Positions 23,001 to 31,959 of a stretch of 64,000 nucleotides of DNA are shown here, piece by piece. The position numbers and the translations under genes were made by a program. Source of the DNA: Limnomonas spitsbergensis (Eukaryota > Chlorophyta > Chlorophyceae > Chlamydomonadales). Location: contig JAYJMM010000109.1 in the NCBI GenBank assembly GCA_037349105.1, positions 186,001 to 250,000 on the forward strand, read 5' to 3'. The notes below the pieces were generated by a model. The model saw only the letters and a list, made by a program, of their open reading frames with translations, was not told the DNA's origin and did no database searches. Positions within the stretch are counted from its first letter, which is position 1; every line of letters starts with the position of its first letter.

Positions 23001-25272
23001 GCATCTAAGCCTGGTGCACCACTGCCCTACTTGCAGTGGTTGAGGCCCAAGGTGTTGTACAACTACGGGTCCAAGATAGCTGGGCTGAATGGCTCGCAGG
23101 CCTTTGACTTCAGGGAGCACACATTTATGGAGAACCCAAGGTTAGTCGTAAAGTAGGTTAGTAACTCAAATCCTGAACCCGTAAATTGTGCATGTAAGGA
23201 GAGTCCATAATGATTAGTTGGAGAGTTGGTTTCAAGAACATAAACCCAAACAAATTCGTGTTTAGAAGACCCACTGTCAGTTACAGAGTAGGCCAGTGCT
23301 GACAACTGCAGGGCTGTGGTCGCTAAGGGTGACAGCGGGTGGGCGGAGAGGAGGGAGAGCAGGCGGTTGTTCCTTAAAGTTTGGCCAATGATGGCCTTCG
23401 TAGTCTGGATCGATAGTGAGCAACCAAGCTTATGTGGTGGCATGAGTAACTGCCAATAGCCGCCTGAGCAGTCACCGCATTCACACTCAGTCCACACTTC
23501 AACCAAAACATAACTGTTGCACATGAATACCGTATCCACTCTTCCGTATATCCCTGCGTCATCAAATCGACACCTTTGCTGCATCCACTACAGGTGTGTT
23601 GTACAAGCACAGTACAATCAATGCAGCATGGCACTTTGCATGTCATTAAAATCGTCGATTCGAAAAGTTAGGATGACTTCATCATGCCGCTGCTATGCGT
23701 ACTGCAGGCTGCCCGCGGAGTACCGCACCAAGGAAGTGCTCGTGGTGCTTCCGGGAGACAAGAAATGTGACGAAGGGGGGCAGACCTGCGCCTCATCGGT
23801 GGCTTCTGTGAATGACAAGGGAGAGAACGTTGTGACGGTGCCCAAGGCCATGGGGCAGAACCAGCTGCTCAAGGTGCTGGAGGCACACAAGTAGGTTTCT
23901 TCGAGACAATGGGAGGGGAGAAGTAACTAGCCTTCGATCCAAGCCAGGGTTTAAGGCTGATGAAATGGGACCATGTGATCGCGGTTACGGGAGTGCCCAC
24001 CAATGAAATCATTTACGGTTGGTCTTGTTTATTTTCAATGTTAGTATTAAGGCCTTGTTTGTTTCACCTCAGCCTTTTGAGCAATCTGAACTGATGCGGT
24101 GGCTTCCTCATGATTATGACGGTCTGTGGAGGGCTCAAAAGCGCTCAGGGTGATCTTCAAATCTCAAGACTTGTCACAAGTGAGGTGGCTGGTGCAGCAT
24201 CCAGTATCGAGACATGCTGGTAGCATGTGCATGGTAGGCGCACAGGCAGTGCCCACCCATCGGTTGGCTTATCAGCAGCACAGGCTATTCCATTGGCTGA
24301 TTGAGGTTCGTTGTTTTTTCAACTCAATGTTCATATTCAACTTGAAGAGGCAGAAGCTTCATCAGGTCAGCTTCTGACCAGCTGGGTACGTGTCGCTGAT
24401 CCCTGCCTCCCATGCACTCCATTCTCTACTGAACAGGGATGTCAAGATTCTCAAGATACGCAAGCCCATGCGCCTCTTTGGCGGCTTTGATGATGTCAAG
24501 ATGAAGCAGTCCTTTGAGGTCAGTTGTGGGTTCAGGGTTGAAGGAACCCCCCTTAGACCGCTAAGGGGGTTCAGGGTGAAGGTTCAGAAATTTATGAGAC
24601 CTTATGTATTATTTTAAGGTTCAGGGTTCAAGCTAAAGCGATGTTTGCAGGCTGGCCTGATATCTGGTTGAGAGGTTGTCTTGGTCAGCGGTTCGGCAAT
24701 GCACGCATTCGTAGTGCTCGGAAAGGTTACTCTTGGCGTTGCTAACCTTGCCATTTTGCTCCTGCTTGGATTGCATTCCTCCTGATGCCTCCCCCCCCCT
24801 CCTCCTTGAGCAGACCTTCACCGACAAGGTGGCTAGCAACTGGTGTTGCAGAGACAAGCCCTTCATTGCAAAGGTGGGATCTCTCTGCTCCAGGATGGAA
24901 TGTGAGCACTGAGATCTGTTGCTACGCATTCATTCTTGGAAATGCACAGTTGTTAATGGCATGGCTTGACCAGGCTGTTGTGTGGACAGGGGTGTAAGCA
25001 ACACGATGATGTGACGTCCATGGGCTATAATTTGAATCCTTTGAACCAGACCTTGCAACCTTGATCCCTATTTTAAGCATTTCCTTGCTTCCACTCGCTC
25101 TATCCGTTCTGCATGTTTGCGCTCCATGGGCTCTTCTGAAACGGACTGATGAATGGGATTTAAATACCTGCAGGGCATGAAGGAGAAGGAGAAGTTGTTC
25201 CTGACAGAGACGCTTACCACAAGGATGTTCATCGATGACAAGAAGACGCCCATGGCAGATCCAGACTGGTAA
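8021..25272 (+). CDS. GT77 nucleotide-diphospho-sugar (arabinosyl)transferase, XEG113-like, with N-terminal EF-hand
   Basis: Exons: 8021-8231, 8611-8833, 8991-9085, 9328-9392, 9839-9878, 10733-10868, 11213-11316, 17999-18064, 18993-19163, 19944-20061, 20792-20937, 22507-22617, 23037-23140, 23708-23890, 24437-24518, 24814-24873, 25174-25272 (TAA). All junctions are GT-AG with matching phases. The visible protein is 670 residues; the start lies upstream. Residues 2-13 form a canonical EF-hand loop (DADKDGKLGGEE), followed by a Lys/Pro/Glu linker (about 45-100). The transferase domain begins near MLTVCDWRIFETFG, with a DxD metal/sugar-nucleotide motif (HSDVDVVWFRDP, residues 229-231). NLNTGIYF, DQTGLYQYVRG, ATMLNRTL and CFCYKNWF match, in order, conserved blocks of plant XEG113-type enzymes, which arabinosylate hydroxyproline-rich glycoproteins in the Golgi. 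The family is confident; the exact donor and acceptor are inferred. The EF-hand is unexpected for this family, and no membrane anchor is visible. Confidence 0.85.
9957..10366. repeat. 17-bp minisatellite in GT77 intron (about 24 copies)
   Basis: Near-perfect tandem copies of 'ccccccaatactgccta', with occasional 16/18-bp variants and single changes (cagccta, tgtcta). It lies in the 9879-10732 intron, just after the 5' splice site. The coding strand is C-rich. The rest of this intron (10367-10730) is degenerate C-rich sequence of the same flavour. The Pro/Tyr-rich open frames crossing it are artefacts. Confidence 0.95.
11390..11416 (+). repeat. Duplicated exon edge (donor side) in GT77 intron
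   Basis: 'actttgtcaaggctaccaag' then gtgggt closely copies the end of the 11213-11316 exon and its donor ('actttgtgaaggccacggag' then gtgggt), about 95 bp downstream. It is a decoy 5' splice site made by a small tandem duplication spanning the exon/intron junction. Confidence 0.7.
11551..12212. repeat. 33-bp minisatellite in GT77 intron (about 20 copies)
   Basis: Tandem units of 33 bp built on 'ggggatacgggcttatcc' plus 'tggcccgcctatttt', with three common variable sites (c/t in gggct/gggtt, g/a in ctgg/ctag, t/a in attt/atat). Because 33 is a multiple of three, all frames stay open, which produces long spurious ORFs on both strands. It lies in the 11317-17998 intron. Confidence 0.95.
12310..17617. 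repeat. 50/51-bp minisatellite, about 105 copies, with higher-order structure
   Basis: Unit: 'ggcctggggttgcatgtaca' then 'ggtgattgcgctaggccct' then 'gggcagaggggg'. Lengths alternate between 50 and 51 bp with the number of G. Recurrent variants (gattgc/gattcc, aggt/aggc, actgg, gggttt) occur in the same order in blocks. The gggttt variant lies at about 13081, 14244, 15605 and 15958, and the 'tactgg' variant has matching spacings of 1163, 1361 and 353 bp. The array fills most of a 6.7-kb intron. Each unit holds a donor-like ACAG|GTGATT and long G-runs on the coding strand. It is not coding. Confidence 0.97.
18040..18600 (+). repeat. 76-78-bp tandem array reiterating an exon end and its 5' splice site
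   Basis: Copies start at 18040 (within the exon), 18116, 18192, 18268, 18346, 18424 and 18502, with a partial copy near 18588. Each intronic copy repeats 'gaggctcaagggggacaatg' and 'accag' then gtgggacac, which is the last 25 nt of the 17999-18064 exon plus its donor. This gives six decoy donors downstream of the true one. Reading past the true junction meets a stop within the first intronic unit. Confidence 0.93.
20061..20220 (+). repeat. 22-bp tandem array starting at a 5' splice junction
   Basis: Seven complete copies of 'ggtggggctggacagggtga' plus 'cc' start exactly at the last base of the 19944-20061 exon (G|GTGGGG). The true donor is therefore the first of eight identical donors at 22-bp spacing. 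Confidence 0.93.
20309..20520. repeat. About 52-bp tandem repeat in GT77 intron (about 4 copies)
   Basis: Units begin with 'atgatgaggggtg' and contain 'ctgccagtccaggtcgcact' and 'gctgcctgtgtc'. Starts are near 20309, 20358, 20410, 20463 and 20515. A degenerate 'gttgccagtgcccttctgtg' series continues to about 20740. Together with the 22-bp array it fills the 20062-20791 intron. Confidence 0.85.
20968..21817. repeat. 26-bp G-rich minisatellite in GT77 intron (about 32 copies)
   Basis: Units of 'tactagtggagggtgggcct' plus 'ggtagg'. Early copies read tactggtgg and later ones tactagtgg, and some carry gggtct or ggatg variants. Each unit has three G-runs on the coding strand and a donor-like CTG|GTAGGT. 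It sits shortly after the exon end at 20937. Confidence 0.95.
22161..22530 (+). repeat. About 80-bp repeats reiterating a 3' splice site and exon start
   Basis: Five imperfect units end in an acceptor-like edge near 22188, 22267, 22350, 22422 and the true acceptor at 22506. The copy at 22422 repeats 'ctcacccccag' then 'atcctgcccaagatgcaatg' of the true 22507-22617 exon, but meets TGA at the eighth codon. This mirrors the donor-side arrays: the exon edge and splice signal were tandemly duplicated into the intron. Confidence 0.85.
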
Positions 25273-25679
25273 CCAGATCTTGAGTCCGTGGCAGTTCAAA
25301 CGGGCGGGCAGATCTGAAATTAGTGACGCGATGTAGCAGGGCATCCAACATACCGAGAGGAGGGCATTTCGGCGTGATTTCCGGATTGCAGATGTCAACA
25401 GTATCTACAGCGCTAAGATGGCTATGGGCTAATACACACAAATCGCTCTGGGGTCTCATTGTGGCTAACCGGCCTCCTATCAAGGCTCCCCTCAGGCCCC
25501 AGTAATGGCCCCTATGTCCTTGAATATCGCGCGAACGAACATCGTGATGGACCACACAAGTATATTTATTCTCTTTTTTTCTACTACCGGTGGCTGTATG
25601 TTGGTTGCTTGCCTAGGGGGGTCACCCGTTTTCGCTCGCTGTCCTAGTGTATTTAGTGCATGCACCCGTTTTACGGGCA

Positions 25680-25748
25680 ACTCCCTTCTGAACAGTTGGG
25701 CGCCCACGCGGCCGAGCTTTGAGCGGGCCCAGAGGTGTAACGTTATTG
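25680..25748 (+). mobile_element. 69-bp 5'-truncated LINE 3' end with target-site duplication
   Basis: The insert runs from 'actcccttctgaacagttgg' to 'gtgtaacgttattg'. It is flanked by 'acccgttttacgggca' (25664-25679) and 'acccgtttacgggca' (25749-25763). The homologous empty site (reverse complement near 30930-30960) has one copy of this motif. The insert matches the last ~60 bp of the 3' UTR of the full LINE copies (34660-34717, 35801-35861). The target-site duplication, fixed 3' end and short length indicate target-primed reverse transcription with extreme 5' truncation. Confidence 0.85.
25736..25740 (+). terminator. Candidate poly(A) signal TGTAA for the GT77 gene, carried by the LINE end
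   Basis: UGUAA is the usual poly(A) signal of green algae. By eye, this is the first TGTAA after the GT77 stop (25272), 464 bp downstream, and it lies inside the LINE-derived insert. Another follows near 25778. Transcript data are needed to confirm use. Confidence 0.45.
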
Positions 25749-25800
25749 ACCCGTTTACGGGCATATGTCCCATGCATTGAATGTAATGCTCTCCTGGACT

Positions 25801-27049
25801 GTCAAATTTGGCAGGCTCCGTGCATGTGTGTGCAGCTTCATGGAACAGGCCTCACTGATGATCACGGCGATTGTCAGGTGGGAGGTGGTGATGCGGGATA
25901 TGGCTTAAAACATCCCCCTTCGGCCCAGGGTGCTTGGCAAAGTTGGGAGGAGGGAGGGGGGTTTCCGAAAAAAGATATGAAGAAAACGTACGAGCCGTAA
26001 TATCCTTTTTTAGACATCGGATTGAGACGAGAGCCACACCGTTTCTCGTAGCAAGTCCTTTCTATCTGCATCATAAAATATTGCTTGCAATAAAACCAGA
26101 TCCCCTGGACATCCCAATTTGGAAGGGGGGGCTTTGCAACAAAAAACACAGTTGTTGGTATGCCCAGTCTTGAGTCAAGCACTAAAGCAGTAATTTCTAT
26201 GATCTTAGAAATGGCTGCAGTCTGTGAGTTTTGGTCAAGGCCTTCAAATGCTTAGAATATTCTCAAAGTCCGGCTACTCCATCAATTCCGTGTTCGCAAC
26301 TGATTGGCACGACTTATCTACATTCGGGCTGTGTGATCCATTTGTATTTTGTAGTGATGAAGTAGTCTCGCCGGCGCCGTATAACTGTGTGCCAGCCCTT
26401 GCGGTGCTCAGAGCAGACATGCTCCAGTTCCCTACAGCTTATGGGTGCCTCAACAGCGTGGGAGGCAGCGGTAGTGGCAAGGGTGCTCATGCACTTAAAG
26501 TGCTTCTGACGTAGTGAGGCTGATAGATCAGTATCGTTCTTAGGGTGGGGAAGTAGGTGTCCTGCTCAAGGTGCAAGGTCATCCCCTTTAAAATATCAGC
26601 CTCCCCTTCTCCGGGTATCATTGAGACATAATACCTCTGGGTCATGCTACAAAGGCTCCGCTGCATAGACAGGCGAGGTGTCGCCCCTTGACGTCATCTT
26701 GCTTAGCCTGGTCGGAAGCTGACGAGGGTAGATGTCACGAGATATGCCACTTGACAATTATGTACTAGCTACATTGAGCGACGCCATGAGACGTGCACAG
26801 CTGAGCTGCTTGGAATCGACCCCACCCCCCTCCAAAATTTGTCTTTTCCACTGGAAATGGACGGGAAATTGAGGTTTGACAAGGTTCCGGAGCCAGGGGT
26901 CCTTAACCATTCTTTTTATGATAGGGAATCACCTTTTTGAACCTCCTTAACCAATTTAATTACTGTTTCCCGGTGCATTTCAAATGTCATATTCCACAAG
27001 ACACGCTCAGGCGTTTTCTTTCTTTTCCGCCCCACCCCTTGCAAAGCAT
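25801..27049. other. Intergenic, no supported gene
   Basis: Only short open frames, including a 96-codon frame at 26224-26514 (+) with no recognised motif. No repeat array or RNA gene was seen. Confidence 0.5.
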
Positions 27050-27240
27050 AAGTGGCAAGTGATGAAACTATGTGGTGCCTTCCGAGGGGCCTCCCCAACC
27101 CCTCTCCCTAAGCTTGTCCTTGATGCTAGGACATTAGAGGCAACCATGCAGCGCATCATCTACATGCTCGCCATGTCCCCTCACCCAGCACTGCTGGCAG
27201 CAGCGTGTCTTACGTTGTTGACTGCTGCGCCATAGTCTCG
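27050..27240 (-). mobile_element. LINE relic, 3' zinc-knuckle region (minus strand)
   Basis: 'gcagcgcatcatctacatgc' and 'ctggcagcagcgtgt' align with the corresponding stretch of the 905-1930 relic, and in reverse complement with the cysteine-knuckle coding region of the LINE near 34090-34190. Short, frameless and old. Confidence 0.65.
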
Positions 27241-27878
27241 ATGGACGGCGGCTTAGTCTGGGGACAGGAGGATCAAAGAGGAAAAAGCACTAGGACCCAT
27301 GAATACCCGCAAGATTATGATTTATAGAGTTGGTTTTATGTGATGCAGATAGGCGCTTTATATAACAGATTTCGTCTTTTTCACCGTAGTATTCATGGTA
27401 CTATTTATGGATGGGGATTCAGGGCCAGCCTTCACCTACCAGACCCCCACCAATAAAACTAGGCATGCTATAGCATCTGAAAGGAAGAGGCAGGGATGCG
27501 ATCTTCAAGGCTCACAAGAACCCTATGAATGTTTTGCTAAATCAACCTTCCAATCCGGTGCATTACTTCAGAGTATCGGATATACTGAAGTCATTTGACA
27601 TGTTGAGGACGGTGTCTGGCTGAACGGGACGCCTGTCCTGAGGTACAAATATACCTTCATTTTTGTTTATGATGACTGCCCTTGTCTATGGCCCGACCAA
27701 GTATCTGGAGGCCGATGTGGAGACTGAACACCAACAATGGCGGGCAGGAATGGCGAAAGAGCCGGCAGAGGAGTGAATCATTTGCATTCCACTTATTACA
27801 AAAGAAGCAGCAACACAAAGGGTCACAAATACTGGACTATTCCGGGAGTATTCAGTTGTATTCGCTATGCTTCCAATA

Positions 27879-27883
27879 TTACA
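27879..27883 (-). terminator. LHCII copy 1 poly(A) signal (TGTAA on minus strand)
   Basis: 'ttaca' on the plus strand reads TGTAA on the minus strand, about 113 nt downstream of the LHCII stop codon. The equivalent motif is kept in copy 2 at 51101-51105. Confidence 0.6.
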
Positions 27884-27995
27884 AATAAAGTATGCACTCG
27901 AGATGGGTGCATGATTTGATTTCAAGCTGCAGCACTTGCTACTTGAATCAGCCATCACTCATATAAGAAAAACAGAAATTGAGGAAGTCACATAT

Positions 27996-29476
27996 TTATG
28001 CGCTGGGGGTGAACTTGGTGGCGTAGATGAAGGCGTTGTTCGCAACCGGGTCAGCCAAGTGGGTGGTCAGGTTCTCAAGGGGGCCCTTTCCGGTCACGAT
28101 GGCCTGCACGTAGAAGCCCAGCATGGAGAACATGGCAAGGCGTCCGTTCTTGATCTCCTTGACCTTCAGCTCAGCGAAGGTGTCAGGGTCGTCAGCCAGG
28201 CCCAAGGGGTCGAAGGGGCCACCGGGGTACAGTGTGTCCAGGTCTTCGAGGCCAACGGACTCGGCAGCACCACCGGCGCGAAAGGCCTCAGCCTGTCCCA
28301 TGAGGATGACCTGGCAGGCCACGATGGCAACGATGGACTGGGCGTGGATGAGGCTGGACTGGCCCAGGTAGTCTAGGCCACCGTCTGCAAAGATCTGTGC
28401 ACCGGCCTTGAACCAGACGGGCTGGGCGTTGGGGGACTGGTCCAGCTCGGGGACGAGGCAGCCCAGGGCGCCAAGCATGGCCCAACGGGCGTGGATAACC
28501 TCAGTGGTGCGGTACCTGGAGAAGGTCTCAGGGTCGGCAGACAGACCAGCAGTGTCCTGCACAGAGGAACAAGGGAATGACATTAGTCGGACACAGAAGA
28601 TGAGGAATCAAGGTGGAATGGCTAGTGGCCCGTTGTATGATACTGAGGCATATCCAAAAAAAGCAGTGACATGTTGGTAGGCTAGCATGCTTCTACCGTA
28701 CACAGATGCCCTCAGATGCGTAAGTCTATCACCATGCAGGTCCCTTAATACTTTCAGGGCGACCTAAGGCCTGATGAGATTCCTCGAATTTTATTCAACC
28801 ACTAGCAGATCATCATGTGCCCAGGTGCTGAGCATGCATGTCAACTGCACTATAAGTGCATCAGGTGCCCTGAGTACTGCACATGCATGTCAATCGAGGT
28901 TGCAAGGCACTTACCCAGCCGTAGTCGCCGGGGAATTCTCCGGTCAGGTATGAGGGGGAGGCGGTGAAGGGACCCAGGAACAGGGACCGCTCGGGGCCGT
29001 ACCACTGACGAAGAGAGAGAGGGGGCAGCACGGTGTCAGCAGTAAGTCATCAGTGTGGCAATCTGGCAGGAGTGCTACAGTGTAGGGACAAAGAGGCATG
29101 TGGACTTAACCCGCACACCCGGGGCAAGGATTAAAGAATCTAACAGCCCGCTGCCAGCAAAGATACATCAGATAACCAGGCATGCCACAGGGTCAGTGAC
29201 AGATGCTGGGTCAAGGGTAGGCACGTGCCATATGCAGGGCATATGGATCGACAAGCACACGCGCACGCGTCTCCAAGTCGGACATCCGGTCGCGGGAGGT
29301 TCATGAAGGCGTTTCTTGAAGATGCGCATGTGTTCAGAAACGAGTCGACTGGGTTCGGGCCTCACCATAGAGTCGGAGGAGACCTTCTTGGAGATGGTCT
29401 TCTTGGCAGCCTGGACCATAACGGTGGAGCGCCTGGACACGGTGGACATAGCCTGCTTCTTCATGAGGGCAGACAT
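27996..29476 (-). CDS. Major light-harvesting chlorophyll a/b protein of LHCII, copy 1
   Basis: Three exons on the minus strand: 29476-29366 (37 codons), 29004-28915 (30 codons) and 28556-27996 (186 codons plus TAA). All introns are GT-AG in phase 0 and the protein is 253 residues, the usual LHCII length. Residues 1 to about 23 resemble a chloroplast transit peptide ([20 protein letters not shown]). WYGPER (38-43) is the trimerisation motif and [19 protein letters not shown] is the family signature. The first helix motif is EVIHAR (86-91) and the third is EIKNGR (201-206), whose Glu/Arg pairs and Asn/His bind chlorophyll. The protein sits in the thylakoid membrane as photosystem II antenna. 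The start is the first ATG before the transit peptide. Its product is identical to that of the copy at 51214-52694. The exact LhcbM subtype is not assigned. Confidence 0.96.
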
Positions 29477-30339
29477 ATTGTGGAATGGAAGGTATTGACA
29501 AAGAAAGGAGTAGGGAATGTTGGTAGATGCTGATCCTGGCGAAGTCAGCGGCTTTGAAGCCCCCAGAAAGTGTGGAAGGTCGCTACAAAAAGGTATCGCG
29601 GGTGAATCAGAATCGCCTCGAGATACGAGACGGTTGATGCGGTCGGCCGGGTGACAGGGCGTTTCACAGCCAAGATACTGCGCTTTAATTGCAAGCGGAA
29701 ACTGTCGAGACCAGGGAGGGACGCTTCATGATTCCAGGACTACCGGATTTTGCCCGCAAGAAAACGTTACGGACCAACTCAACAAGGTAACTTACCAGGG
29801 GGTAGCCAGCAATAAGGCCAGGGGTGCAGGCGGCCAGGGGTCTGACGCTCCTTGTAGCAGAGGCATATCCCTAGTGAAGGCGGACTTGGCCCCGGAATGC
29901 CAGGGTGATGAAAATGCTGTTGCTGCTTCTTAGCTGCATCTGCTGCTGCTCTGTGCCCCCCTGGGTCACAAGACTCAGTCCAACCTGCATCCATAACGCC
30001 TGGTGGCCAAGGGTTTTAATAAAATACAAATGTTGCATCACTGCATGGCCATCGATGCTTTTTGATCCTGTGCCTGTAGGCAGGTTAGACTTTGCCCCTG
30101 ACCGGATCCTTTACAGCCGCAATTGGCCGGCCATGGGTATGCTTATATACGGTATATAAAAGAAACATTGAGCAGAGGGACGCTGGGATTAGTAAATCCT
30201 GGCATCCAACTGCCTGGTGTTCCTCTCTCCTCTGCTCTTTTAAACATGAGGGAGTTGATTTGGGAGTCAACTTGTCCCTTCCTTAGCTGTTGGGATTACA
30301 TACTGGGTAGGCTTTGTCTCGACCGTCCATCAGGCTTTA
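29477..30339 (-). promoter_or_regulatory. LHCII copy 1 upstream region (5' UTR and probable promoter)
   Basis: No clear TATA box is visible on the minus strand close to the ATG. A strong donor-like CTG|GTAAGTT (reverse complement near 29790) could mark a 5' UTR intron. A 16-bp segment at about 29584-29599 (containing 'caaaaaggtatc') is absent from copy 2, where only the flanking 'cgc' remains. On the plus strand, 'ggtatataaaag' near 30152 is TATA-like but points away from this gene. Confidence 0.35.
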
Positions 30340-31478
30340 TAACTCCAGCATTCAGGACAGCTGTGGCATGTGCGCGCATAGGAGCGCCCTGGGCTACACC
30401 TGTGACATGGCAAACATGAATTCCACACTTGTTGGCCGTAGCGGCGAATATTAGTATCACGCTTGTCATGTGGCAGCGGCTGTAGCGGACAGACTGCAGC
30501 GTCAGTGATTAACAGCAGTACCTGTAAGAGAGGTGGCAGGCCTACTCTATCACCTCTGTTTCCTCCCAGGAGTGGTGAGGAAAATCTGAGGCAGCAGCAA
30601 CCTGCCACCACTGACGACCCCGCCGCGGCAGCAACACAGCCAAATGTGTCCCCTGTCAAAATCCAGCCTTTAGACTCAGACATGTAAGCTGAAGAGCTTG
30701 CTGCTTCGAGCGGGCTATCTCCCGCATGCCTGTGCACACCGCGGTGGGCCTTAATGGTATAGCAATACCCTTCATCACATGCATGCAGGCTGTGGTACAG
30801 GACGACTCCGAAGGGAAGCAAGGGCTCCTGCTCAGGGACCTGCTGCAGGACCGGATGCTTTCGATGACGGGTGAAGTGTTGTGAAGTTTCTTCCGTCCAA
30901 CGGAGCATCACATTTGATGCATGGGACATGTGCCCGTAAACCGGCACAGGCACTTAATACACTAGGACAGAAATCGAAAACCAGTGACCCCCCTGGGCAA
31001 GCAAGTAGCACACAACCACGACAGTGGCGTGGGAATGAACCCCACAGAAGATAAGCCCAGCCATAAACATGACGTGGGTGCAAGAAAGTTTGACTGAGCA
31101 CCACCTAGGAAATTAGGGGGGAAACCGGGGGGGAAACGGGAAATTTAGCAAAGTTTTTAGGCTGAAAGGCTGAGGGAGCGGGATGGGCACGCCCCCGGAC
31201 GGTGTCACAGACTTCTATGCGTTGTTCTGGGGCAGGCATGGTTAGGATGCTCTAGCTTTTGTGGAGGATGTCGTAAATATGGTTGAGGCATCGTGAACGT
31301 TTTAGAGGCTGGGGATTCCTTTGACTGCCATTTTTTGTAGCCTTTTGTTTTCCTCATCTCTTTCTTAAAGACATTCTGACCCATTTCCTCCGCCCACATT
31401 TATTTTGACCCAACCAAACAGTTGGGCACCCACACAGCCGTGCCTTTTGAGCAGGGCCAGAGGTATGAAGTCATTCAC
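30340..31478 (+). mobile_element. Truncated LINE copy interrupted by repeat X
   Basis: 30440-30880 aligns with the LINE 5' coding part (matches near 32055-32450: 'tggcagcggctgtagcggac', 'tctcccgcatgcctgtgcac', 'cagggacctgctgcaggac'). 31160-31300 aligns with the LINE 3' coding end ('ttgtggaggatgtcgtaaat'). A T-rich 3' UTR and the conserved LINE terminus (31419-31478) follow. Between the coding parts lies a reverse-oriented copy of repeat X (about 30885-31090), replacing the RT core. Frames are broken. It is duplicated at about 53543-54680. Confidence 0.75.
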
Positions 31479-31590
31479 TTGTGGACTAAAACTCCCAAAG
31501 GCCAGCATGTCAGGCCCTGACCACTCTCCCTCCTTTATTTTTGTCCTGCCCCCTTGTGTTTGTTTCCATCTTTCCTCCCAACTCTTTAGT

Positions 31591-31690
31591 TACGCGCCCA
31601 CGCGGCCGAGCATTTTTGAGCAGGGCCCAGAGGTGTAACGTACTTGACATGTGGGCCCTGCTCAGAAAAGGCTCGGCCATGTCGGCGTCC
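31591..31690. repeat. Inverted pair of LINE 3' termini
   Basis: A plus-strand LINE terminus (31591-31648, 'cgcggccgagcatttttgag' to 'gtacttgac') is followed almost immediately by a minus-strand one (31651-31690, 'gtgggccctgctcagaaaag'). The pair can fold into a hairpin with imperfect ~40-nt arms. It is repeated at 54794-54893. Confidence 0.75.
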
Positions 31691-31959
31691 ACCTGTCTGG
31701 TTGGAAACTTAAGAAAGAGAGGAAGCAAGTGAGAAAGGAATAGCAAAAATTAATACTCAGCAGCTCCTCTTGACTCTGGACACTTGAGTGTGAGGTGATA
31801 GCTAGAGGATGAACTCATGAAGTTGGGTTCTAGAAGGCTGGATCCAGCAAGGTGTGGGATACCAAAAACTCGTACCTGCCAACGCCGAAAGCAGTCCTGT
31901 CGGGGAATTAGGGGATCTAGATCTAGAATTTGCGGCATTCTAGGAGCATTGCTTATGAA

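Larger units (their letters stand above)
25560..25800 (+). repeat. Interspersed repeat X (host of a LINE 3'-end insertion)
   Basis: 'gttgcttgcctaggggggtc', 'gtcctagtgtattta' and 'catatgtcccatgcatt' recur in reverse complement at about 30885-31090 and 54088-54300. The copy here is interrupted by a 69-bp insertion with target-site duplications. The nature of X is unknown; it has no coding frame. Confidence 0.7.
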
